The notes under the pieces were generated by a model. It searched no databases. It was not told the origin of the DNA and saw only the letters and a program-made list of their open reading frames with translations. From Globodera rostochiensis (taxonomy: Eukaryota > Nematoda > Chromadorea > Rhabditida > Heteroderidae): DNA of 64,000 nucleotides. Position numbers and translations under genes: made by a program. The DNA is taken from the NCBI GenBank assembly GCA_018350325.1, contig JAEVLN010000034.1, positions 62,001-126,000 on the forward strand, given 5' to 3'. This document shows positions 45,777 through 55,775 of this stretch, in pieces. Numbering within the stretch: the stretch's first letter is position 1; each line of letters opens with the position of its first letter.

Positions 45777-46934
45777 CAGGGTGCCCATCGAAAATTTTTC
45801 AAAAACAGTACATTGGAACAAAAAATAAAGATTTTAGGGCCAAAAAACAGTACATTTTAAAAAATGGCTCAAAGTATAGTAAATCCGTGCTGGGTCGTTT
45901 CGTAAAAACTGCCACCATGGGCGTTTCGTAAATTCGCCAGGGCGTTTCGTAAATTCGCCAAATATATTTTATGAAGTAATTTTAGACATCATAACTTTAT
46001 ACACACCGCACCTAAATCAGTTTGCCTTATACTATTGGAAAGCTCTAAATGATTAGAAACTATTTGTAAAACTAAACAAAGCAGTAAATCAAAGTTTAAA
46101 AAAGTTATGATCAGAAACCCACGAAAAAACTCGATTATGGAAATTTTACATTATAATACTTATCAAACCGCTTCAACTTTGTGTATTGCTTTTTCTACTC
46201 ATTTAGAGCTTTCCATTAGTTTAAGGTTTAACTGATTTATTGCGGGGTGTATAAAGTTATGATGTCTAAAACTATTTCATAAAATATATGTGGCGAATTT
46301 ACGAAACGCCCTGGCGAATTTACGAAACGCCCATGGTGGCAGTTTTTACGAAACGACCTAGCACCCAGTAAATCTTTATTTTTTGCATGAAATGTGAGCT
46401 GTTTAACCATATTTCTCACCACCGACAATTTTTCTCAACAATTTGGGGTTGGAAATTGATCTCATGCATTTTAGAAAATTTTTGGCGAATTTTGCTTTTC
46501 AAATGATTTTTTGCGAATTCTGATTTAGTAGGGGGTGGGGGTCGGCGGTGCCGATAGGCGCCGCCGGTAAAATTTTTTTGATTTTCGAATTAATTTGCTA
46601 AGAAAATTGGCCTAAAACTTTGTAATTATCCTGAAAATCAGCAAAATCAGAATTTGGATAAAAATGAACAAATATTGTTGCATTTTGGACATTTTTAAGC
46701 GAAAATATGCGAAAAATGCTTGAAAAATTAACAAATTTGGCCATCTGTCTAAAGATTATTCAAAATTTAAACAAAAATTCTTCAAAAAGCTCCAAAAATC
46801 TCAAATAAAGGACAAAAAAGGACGTGTACCCCAAATAAAGTACAAATCGTTAAAAAAAGTACATTTTATTTTTTAAAGATCTCGACTCTCAAAAACAGTA
46901 CAAATCTTTAAAAAAAGAACAGATGGGCACCCTG
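45777..46934. mobile_element. hAT-like element (1158 bp) with a nested long-TIR element
   Basis: It begins CAGGGTGCCCATC and ends GATGGGCACCCTG, with the perfect duplication GTCTAAGA (45769-45776, 46935-46942). ACAGTACA words cluster at both ends. It has no transposase ORF. A second element occupies 45886-46366 inside it. Confidence 0.8.
45886..46366. mobile_element. Long-TIR element with tandem-unit ends (481 bp)
   Basis: The left end GTGCTGGGTCGTTTCGTAAA and the right end are complementary for about 75 bp. Each includes two tandem copies of GGCGTTTCGTAAATTCGCCA. The 8-mer AGTAAATC flanks it on both sides (45878-45885, 46367-46374). The interior is AT-rich with no ORF. Its architecture matches the MULE-like elements at 16593 and 47380. 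Confidence 0.7.
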
Positions 46935-46942
46935 GTCTAAGA

Positions 46943-47370
46943 ACAGTTTACTCTGTTCCGTTCCTGTTCTGTTCTCGAGGTCGGAACAGAACAGGAATGG
47001 AACAGGATAGGCTGTTCTAAAATTTGAGCACAGAACAGGAACAGATCCAAAATTGTTGAAACAACAAAACACTGCCGGACAGTCATATTTTTTTAACGCC
47101 CGCCCGTGCGAAAAATAAAAAAATGCCCGCCCGGCCCTTTGTTGGGCTGCCCGAAAAAAAGTCCGCCCGACCCACAACTCGATTATCCCTGAACCCTAAC
47201 AGAGGACGATAAATACCTAATTTGTAAGTGCTTGAACGAACTCAAACGGATTCGAACCCGACACACAACATTTGACTTGTCGGAAGACATTCCACTAAGA
47301 CACCAAATTAGTTGAGGAGACCCTTGGAAAAAAGATAGAAATTGACGCTCAATGGTGCCATCTTAAGGAT
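46943..47370. other. Gene-free stretch with a tRNA-like segment
   Basis: It contains repeated GGAACAG/CTGTTCC words at 46943-47045. At 47237-47312 on the minus strand there is a tRNA-like stretch with A box TGGTGTCTTAGTGG and B box GGGTTCGAATCC, probably a SINE head. No gene is seen. Confidence 0.4.
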
Positions 47371-47379
47371 GTACACAGC

Positions 47380-48117
47380 GGGAAAGGTACGTTTTGGTCC
47401 CGCCGTTTTGGTCCCACCGTTTTGGTCCCGTTCAGTTTGGTCCCGGCCGTTTTGTCCCGGGTACGTTTTGGTCCCGCCGTTTTGGTCCCGCCGTTTTGGT
47501 CCCACCGTTTTGGTCCCGTTCAGTTTGGTCCCGGCCGTTTTGTCCCGGGTACGTTTTGGTCCCACCGTTTTGGTCCCGGGTTTGTTTTGGTCCCAAACAT
47601 TTTTTCCATAAAAAATGATGTCAAACAAATCTGAAACCGTCACAAATAGTATTTTTATTATCAAAAGATGAATTTGAATTAACGCCTACTTCCAGGCATT
47701 ATGTTTCAAATAAATAAGCATATCAATTCACCTGTTGAACGTTTTATCTTTCCTTATTTTTTGAAATGCTGAATAAAGATCTTTTGTTTTAGAATTTACT
47801 ATGGAAAATCAGCAAATTTTAACAAAAAGAGACAACAAAAAAATTGCCTATGAAGGCCACAAATTTACTTTTCACAAAATGAACGCGTGCATTTTTCATG
47901 CACACATGTTATTCTAATCAACAAGTGACTTACGGGACTGTTTTTCGAGTGTTATAAATGGTTGCCTATTTGTGACGGTTTCAGATTTGTTTGACATCAT
48001 TTTTTATGGAAAAAATGTTTGGGACCAAAACGTACCCGGGACCAAAACGGCCGGGACCAAACTGATCGGGACCAAAACGGTGGGACCAAAACGGCGGGAC
48101 CAAAACGATACCCACTC
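47380..48117. mobile_element. MULE-like element with short-tandem-repeat TIRs (738 bp)
   Basis: It is flanked by the 9-bp duplication GTACACAGC (47371-47379, 48118-48126). The left TIR is built of GTTTTGGTCCC units (about 14), the right of GGGACCAAAACG units (about 6), and the inner TIR segment AAACAAATCTGAAACCGTCA is shared with the element at 16593. The two families thus keep the inner TIR while the tandem unit has changed from TTGTTCCC to TTGGTCCC. No ORF is seen in the core. Confidence 0.8.
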
Positions 48118-48126
48118 GTACACAGC

Positions 48127-49098
48127 GGCTCAATTTTGGTGCTCTAGTTCAGAAAAGATTTAAATTTTGTCCTAGTGGTCTGTGAGCTTTTCAACAAAAA
48201 AGGGGCACAGGTTCGAATCCCCTCATTCATTTCGCTGAATTGATTCGTCAATTTCCAAAAAGGTAATAAAAAGTTCTATAGGTTGCATACAACTGCTGGG
48301 TTGCACCGCCAGTGTTACACGTTCTCTCTCGTTACTCTAGTGTGTCTAACCGTCCCTCTCACTTTTGCACACTATTTCGTCGATTTAGCATTTCTGCGTC
48401 TAACCTTCTTGGGAGCTATCAAATCGCTTAGCTCTTGCTTTCAAATAGCTTCTACGGACCAAGAACTTCCGCTTTCGCTGCTTTTCCTCCCTTTTCAATG
48501 CCCCAATTGCATGATTTTCGTTCATTTTTAGCTAAATTTTAAAATTTTCAAATTTCTTCCCCCTTAACTTCAACAATTTCGCTCATATCAGAATTCTTTC
48601 GCTCAGTATTATAGGCAAGTATGTTAGTGAGCTCTACGCAAAAAATTAGGCAAATCGGTGTTTTTAATCAAAAATTCTTGTTTTTGAAGTGCGGGATGCT
48701 TTTTTTATTGTTGAAAAAGGTGAGAGAGAACGCCAAAGGAGAGAAAGGTAGAGAAAGAAAGGAAATTTGTTTAATTCTCTTGCACTCTCTATTTATTGGC
48801 ACACATCTCGTTTTTTGAGCCGCTGTGTGTACTGTACTTTTTCTCCAGTTGGTCCCCCGGTTTAGCGGGACCGGGACCTGAAAAAACCCGGGAAATCCCG
48901 TCCCGGAACCGGTCCCGTCGCCAACACTAAATTCAACACAGAATTTTCAAATAGTAATTTTTACGCGAAATTTTCCCACTAATTCAAATCGCACAACCAC
49001 GTCAGGACCAAACAAACAAATTCTTCTTTTTATATAAGGATTTAAATTTTTTTCAATTTGCGCTTTTCCGCATTTAGAAATTAACGCAATCGCTCAAA
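48127..49098. other. Intergenic region upstream of PUF gene B
   Basis: It holds a tRNA-like segment at 48171-48230 (B box GGTTCGAATCC, no convincing acceptor stem). A purine/pyrimidine-rich block at 48300-48830 could be a diverged repeat, and a GGGACCGG-rich MITE-like block lies at 48850-48930. The 82-codon ORF at 48283 has no recognisable domain. The PUF-B promoter should lie near 48950-49098, but no motif is identifiable. Confidence 0.35.
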
Positions 49099-52000
49099 AT
49101 GATCAATCGATTTATTCGCAATTTTCTGAACGGCCAGCACATCATTTGCAAGGTTTGCAAATTTTTTTTTTGTTTTTGTAATATTTGGTCGCCATGGGGA
49201 GACATTATGAAAAAGCGTAAAAACAATTCCACATTTGAGTAAATCGTTCGGGTTTTGCTTCGTTTTCGACAAAATTGTCGGGGTCAAAACGACTTCCAAA
49301 AGCCTTAAGTTTTGCGCATTTTTTTTGCAAACGATTAGGAAAAGCGCACACGAAAATGCTCGAGGATATTTTGAACAATTTTTTTGAAAGAAGAACATTT
49401 TTTCTAGTAGCAAATTTGGCCTCGAAATTGTTTTCGAAAGCACAAAATTACACCGAAAAACGAAGTCAAGTAATGATCGAATTCATGCTTTTTGAGGCTT
49501 CCGATTTTTTTAAAACCCAATGGATTAATCGGAATTGCCAATGATTAGAATCCTTCCTCTTCAAAAAAAGCACTTTTAGGCTTAACCTTTCGGAAAGTTT
49601 CATTCGTATGCAAAATTTTTTTTGCTAAAAACATATTTTTTAGGTTCGACACGTTCAAGCTGTTCATGTGTCGTTTTTGCATCACTGCATCAAAAACAAT
49701 CTGTGCCCGGCAGCCGTTCTTTCATGCGGCTGCGCCGCTCGCATGGCGTCCTCCTCGTCGTCGTCGTCCAGTAAATTTTGGACATTTTGAGCCCGCAACA
49801 AAATAACCCACTGAAACAAATTTTACTTCTTTTTCAGTTTTTCCCAATTTCAGGCCGCCCCAGCCACCGTTCCGAAAATTATTTCACAGAGTTTATCTCT
49901 GGAGTTTTTTTGCAATTTCAGACCGGCCAAGCCACAATTCCGAGCTGTTGGACGCGTACCGCAACAAACGTACAGCCAATCTTCAACTCGCCGATTTGGG
50001 CAAAGACGCCGTGGCGTTTGCGCAGGACCCGCTCGGTTCAAGGTGGGAATTGCTGGGGGGTGGGATGTTTCAAGGTGAACGATTTGAACAGCCCGGTCCG
50101 GCGAAGCTAAGCGATTGAACAAAACATTAAATGTCATGGCCTGAAAAGTGTGAAAAAGTCCAATTTTTTGGATTACTTCTTATAACTTCTGGAAGGAATT
50201 CTGCTCCAATCGCTTGGCTTTTTCTCAATAAAAACTAGCGGAAATCCATGTAAAAAATCAATTTTTGTTAAAAAACCGCTCCCGGATCTGCCAAAACTCT
50301 TCGTTTTTTTAAATCATTGAAATTTTGGACTGAAATCGTCAATGAAAATATAACTTTTGACGATTTTCAGTCCAAAATTTCAAGGATTTAAAAAAAATCT
50401 CACAGTTGACGAATCCGGGACGCGGGGTTTTTGTGTTCGATGCAGAAAGGAGAATTGCATATTATAAAAAATTGGGGCGCTTTAATAACTTTTTATACAA
50501 CTTTTTTATTATCGAGAAGTCAAAAACGACCTTTTTTTTATGAAACGACCTAGTAAGTTGGGTGAGGGAGGGCAGGGGAGGGCTATGAAGAATTTAATTT
50601 GAATTTGCCGTTAACATTTCGCCAGGTTCATCGATCAAAAGTTGGAGCGTGCCAATCCGACGGAAAAGGCTCAATTTGTGGACGCATTGCGTGGCCACGT
50701 GTTGACATTGGCCCAGCAAATGTACGGCTCTCACGTGATCGAAAAGGCGTTGAAATCGGTGGACAAAGCGTCACAAATTGAGGCAAAATCATTTAATTTT
50801 ATTTATTTTTCTTTTATTTGTGGATCACTTTTCGAAGCGGACCCCAACTCGTTCCACCCCAACTCGTTCTCTTTACTCCAACTCGTTTCCGTAATAAAAA
50901 TGACAAAAACCCTCAAAAATCGTACAAATTCGTGCGTAGAACATGAATCCTGTCGGATCCCCAACCCGAATTCGAACAATTGGTCGAAAAACAAACTTTA
51001 TGGAGGTCAGAATCGGATTCTACGACCCGGCATACCCCTAGAAAGACCTTTTTATCGACTTTGGAAAACACTTTTTTTAAGTCGGGGTAAAGGGGAACGA
51101 GTTGGGTAAAAGGGAACGAGTCGGGGGTGAACGAGTTGGCCGGGAACCGACCCCCCACCCCCCCCCCCCTCCTTTTTCTGGTGCTGAAAACGAATATTCC
51201 ATCAAAAATGAATTTGTCTCGCTTCCTTTTTACCTTGGTACTGAGGTGTCTCTTTTACCTAGGACTCAAATGCTTGACTATTAAATTATTTAGATAATCA
51301 ATGAGATATTGGCGCAAGTGATTCCCCTGTCCCTCCATAAATGCGGTAATTGGGTGATCCGAAGAGTGCTTGAACACTGCACGGAGCATCAAAAGCGTCC
51401 CGTGTTGGAACAACTGCTTGACAATGTGCCCACTTTGGTCACTGATCAATATGGCAGCTTTGTGATCGAGCATGTGATTGAACATGGACTGCCCGAAGAC
51501 CGGGAGCGAATTGTGCACAGTCTGCAGGGGGACATTCTGAAATATTCACAGGACAAGTTTGGCAGCCCCGTCATCTTGAAGTGTTTTGTCTGCGGGACGG
51601 CGGATCAGAAAAAGGCGCTGTTCGACAACATTTGTGTGGGGTCAGTTGCTTTTTGGATTACCGTAAACACTCTTGTAATCCCGCCCCTTCTAATAATCCC
51701 ACACCCTTTAATAATCCCGCCCCCTCGGAGGAGGTTGAAAAATAATCTACGGTAAATGTGTAAGGGCCATAAGTTTTTTGGGGACATAAATTGTTGAACG
51801 GTTCGCGGTCTTTCAGACGTTACAAAGTCTTTTGAAATGCTGAATTAAATAACAAATTTGAGGCCTAAAGTTTTATTTTTCTCAGAGGGCCGAAGACGCT
51901 TCGAAATGCTCGACAGTTGATGGCTGACGAATTTGGCAATCATGTTATTCAGGTCCTTCGAATATTAATTAGTCGTAGAACCCGAACCTGTCCTCCTTTC

Positions 52001-54107
52001 TGACCGATTGAACATTTAAAAAAAAGACCTTACAATTGATTTTCAGTAAAAAACGTTCACCCAGAATCTTGAAGAAATGTGATTCATTAAAAGTTTCTTG
52101 GTCAAACAAACAAAAAATTCAGAAATTTTTCGAGTACGGCACGGACGATCAGAAGGCTCAGCTGGTGGACGCATTGCGTGGCCACGTGTTGACATTGGCC
52201 CTGCAAATATACGGCTGTTACGTGATCCAAACGGCGTTGAAATCGGTGGACAAAGCGTCACAAATTGAGGCAAAAGCATTTAATTTTATTTAATTATTAA
52301 TTTTTGAGGGGGTAATTATTTAACATAAAATACAACATAGTTGCGCAAGGGGGGGGGGTCAGACCCCCCCCCCCCTACATCGCCGCACTCGGGCACTCCC
52401 CACTGTAACAACCTCGCACCAAAATTTTGAAAAAGAAATTTTTTCTCAGCGTAGGAAAAAAAAGAGAGAAATAACATCGCAAATGTAAATTTTGGACCAA
52501 TTTTTTCGCCCGCGAAAAAAAACGGTACGGTGCTCAGTTGGCTTGCCATTTGAGCGCGACGCTCTGGCGTACAACATCGCACGCGAAATCTCGGCGACCC
52601 CACCCCTACCCACCCTAACATCGCACCTCGCAGCGCTCGAGCCGACCCCCCCCCCCCCTCCTTGGGCATCTATGAACAATTAGTTAGTAAATTTGTTTTA
52701 AGATAATCGAAGAACTGACGCCGCGTTCGTGTGTGATCAGATGCATCAAAGATCAGTATGGAGCCTACGTCATGGAGACGGTGAATAATACCAAAATTAA
52801 ATGTTGTTTGGGTCTTTAACCGGGCTCCCTTCCGGGTCTGGGGGTTAGTTTTATTTAAAACTGTTAAAGATTCTTCCAGATATTCGAACTCATCGAACCA
52901 CAACGGCTTCAATTTGTCGTTAATGCCATACTGTCCAGTCCGTCGGAGGTTGCCTCCCTGTCTCTCCATGAATACGGCAATTGGGTGATCCGACATGTGC
53001 TTGAACATTGCACGGAGCAGCAAAAGCGCCTCGTGCTGGAACAACTGCTTGACAATGTGCTCACTCTGGTCACGGATAAGTATGGCAGCCACGTGATCCA
53101 ACATGTGATTGAGCATGGACGTCCCGAAGACCGGGAGCGCATTGTGCATCGTCTGCATGAGAAAGTGCTTCTCCAATATAAATTCCTAAAAATTGCTTTT
53201 GTAAATTAGCAAAATATTTAAACACCTTTAAAAGGCCACTTCTTTGTCTCTCCATGAATACGGCAATTGGGTGATCCGAAGAGTGCTTGAACACTGCACG
53301 GAACAGCAAAAGCGTCCCGTGTTGGAACAACTGCATGAGAAAGTGCCTAGTTTGGTCACGGATCAGTATGGCAACTACGTGATCGAACGTGTGATTGAAC
53401 ATGGACGTCCCGAAGACCGGGAGCGCATTGTGCGCAGTCTGCAGGGGGACATTCTGAAGACGCATTACAAAAGCATTTGCAGCATAATCGAAAAGTGTTT
53501 GATCTTTGGGACGACTGAACAGAAAAATGCGTTGATCGATCAAGTTTGTGCGGAGTGAGTTTTTCCCGAGAACCCCAAAAAATAAATTTTTTACGGTTTT
53601 CTGTTCAGCGACGGCACTGGAAAGACGCCTTTGTTGCAAATGATGCATAAACAGTTCGCCAACGACGTCGTGCTCAAAATGGTGGACGGTGCGGACTCTG
53701 CGCATCGTGACAAAATGATGTTCGCCATCGAAGAACACATTCCGGCACTGCTAAAGAGACAACAGTGAGATTTTCGTGGTTCTCGATTTGCCTCTGGGGA
53801 ATTATTCATTTTCCCCAGCCATGGCCATTGGATAATTCGGTATATGCCAGTGATCTAACCGGATTCCAGACATTCTATTGAAAGCCGGAATCAATAAAAA
53901 AAAAGTCGGCATCCGAATTCCAGCTCAAAGACCCAAATCCGGCATCCGGTTACATCCCTTGCAGCCTTTTTTGTGTTGATCTGTTGATGATTTGAATGTT
54001 TTTTGAGTTTCAGATCGCTTAACACCGTTCAAGCAAAGCCAAGGGACGAACGGCGCACAGTCACCGACAAAAGGAAGAAGCGGCGTAACGGATTATTGGA
54101 TGATTGA
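49099..54107 (+). CDS. Pumilio/PUF RNA-binding protein, gene B (12 exons, 650 aa, ~14 repeats)
   Basis: Exons: 49099-49152, 49644-49770, 49922-50042, 50626-50782, 51294-51640, 51886-51952, 52123-52269, 52703-52780, 52880-53164, 53235-53554, 53609-53764, 54014-54107; phases agree and the sum is 651 codons. It starts MINRFIRNFLNGQHIICK as in genes A and C. Repeat cores in order include GSRFID, GSHVIE, GNWVIR, GSFVIE, GSPVIL, GNHVIQ (with KFFEYG, the conserved repeat of Pumilio proteins), GCYVIQ, GAYVME, GNWVIR, GSHVIQ, GNWVIR and GNYVIE, then the two degenerate C-terminal repeats. About fourteen repeats compare with eight in canonical PUFs. GC donors end exons 4 and 7 at the same ATTGAG|GCAAAA junction. 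The gene is head-to-head with URM1/PUF-A and tail-to-tail with PUF-C. An alternative last exon lies at 54293-54350. Confidence 0.88.
50328..50388. repeat. Perfect-stem hairpin in PUF-B intron 3
   Basis: TGAAATTTTGGACTGAAATC and its complement, around a loop of about 15 bases, give a stem of about 24 bp. It is possibly a tiny foldback element; no small-RNA evidence is available. Confidence 0.5.
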
Positions 54108-54292
54108 ATAATTTTATCTTTTGCTTATCGGACAATTATTGTTGGTCGTTGAACTCTTGTTTGCATTTCCATCAAATGTTTAAATTTCTTCCAAAAACGT
54201 TTATAAAAATTTTAAAACTTGCGACGACCTCCGAAAATATTGCATTTTTGTGTGTGTTGATCAGTTTATTTGAATGTTTTTTTGAGTTTCAG

Positions 54293-54350
54293 ATCGTTTA
54301 TGCAAAGCGACGGACGGCGCAATCGCCGACAAAAGGAAGAAGCCGAATAA
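54293..54350 (+). CDS. Duplicate (al­ternative) terminal exon of PUF gene B
   Basis: A second copy of the last exon follows the first. It begins after the same GAGTTTCAG acceptor, is 58 bp like the last exon of gene A, and encodes a basic tail ending RRNRRQKEEAE. The first copy (54014-54107) has a one-base insertion that shifts it to a longer, different tail. Either exon joins exon 11 in phase, so the protein may have two C-termini, or one copy may be unused. Confidence 0.55.
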
Positions 54351-55775
54351 CGGATGATGGCGTCTCCTTGATGATTGATTGAATAATTTATTTATTTTTT
54401 GTTTATAATTGAATTGCACGTTAAAACTTATGTATCTTCAAGTAACAACACACACTATAACCTTAACGATGGAAATAGCAATTAAATTGGCATTGAGCGT
54501 TGGCGTTATGTCATTCAAAAAAATACAGAAATCGAGTTGGCCACACATCGAACACAAGAAGTGATTAAAACACCGATTTGCCTAATTTTTTGCACAAAGC
54601 TCGGAAACAAAATGCCCAACATTTTTTAACGTCTTAGGCCTAAGCCTAACGAACTTTGCTAATAGTTAAGTTTGTTGCCGCCCATTTTTGAAAAAATACA
54701 TTTTTTTTTCAAAGTCGATATAGTGATGTTTCTAGGGGTATTCCGGGGCGTAGAATCCAAATCTGACCTCCATTTCGAATCTATTCGAACCCCAAAATGA
54801 TTTTGAGGCTAAAATTAATTTTTGGGAAATTTTGAGTTTTTGAAAAATTGTTCGAATTGGGGTCCGGGGTTCGAAATAGGTCGAAACTATGTCAGATTCG
54901 GATTCTACGCCCCGGAATACCCCTAGAAAACACAGAGGAAAAAAGCGTTTCGTGCAAACTTTTTATGGTCTTGCTAACTGCAATAGAGCCCCCGGCTCAC
55001 TACCCGACGCCGAAGCTCGAAACGAAGCGCTCAAAATGCCCGAAGTTTCGCGAAGCTCGGAGCCAAAGTTTCGCCCACAATCCTGATTGGGAACGGCGAT
55101 TTTAAGAGATGAAAAAGACCAATCGGATATCGTGATAAAGAACCGACAAGTTTTTCGTTAAAAAACTTTGTTCAAAGTCAACCAACCCAAACATTTTTGG
55201 TATCATTCGAAAGCATGCAATGAGTAGAAGCTTACAAAAGTAAAAGCTAACCGATTCGACTTAAACAAAGAAAAGTTATGACGTCGCCACGACAAAAATG
55301 GCAATTTTCACAGGTTTCAAACCTGTAACCTTTTTTTGAAAACATAAATCGGTTAGCTTTTGCTTTTGTAAGCTTCTACTCATTGCATGCTTTCCAATGA
55401 ACCAAGAATGTTTGGTTTGGCTGACTTTGAACAAAGTTTTTTAACGAAAAACTTGTCGGCGCTGAATCGTGCGCGCCGAATTACGGGGTACCGAGAAAAT
55501 ATTGATGGCAATTTTTGTGCTCAAAATTTTAAAAGCATGAATTTGATTATTTATTTTATAGGATTTATGTGTGCTAAAAATCCCGAAATATGTTATGTAT
55601 TTATGTGCTAAACAATGCCGAAATGTGCTAAAATGGTAAAACATGCGCTAAAAAATTAGGGGTGTAAACTGGTCAATTCGTATATATTTTTTTTGAAACC
55701 TTTCACGCTTCAATTCAATTGTGAGCAAAAATAAAATAAATTATTCAATCAATCATCAAAGGGGGCACACGCCCA
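54351..55775. other. Region between PUF genes B and C, with foldback elements
   Basis: No gene is seen. A foldback lies at about 54712-54945 (CTAGGGGTATTCCGGGGCGTA against its complement). A second at 55143-55459 has complementary arms of about 120 bp (ends CCGACAAG/CTTGTCGG). Relatives of the first occur in PUF-C intron 1 (63410-63650), PUF-A intron 1 (43900-44010) and at 51000-51060. Confidence 0.5.

Noticed and set aside
47308..47664. Open frames of GPKRTRDQ / FWSRRFGP type
   Set aside because: Product of GTTTTGGTCCC tandem units in the TIR at 47380.
48171..48230. Possible tRNA gene
   Set aside because: Good B box but no pairable acceptor stem or anticodon arm; treated as a SINE-like relic.
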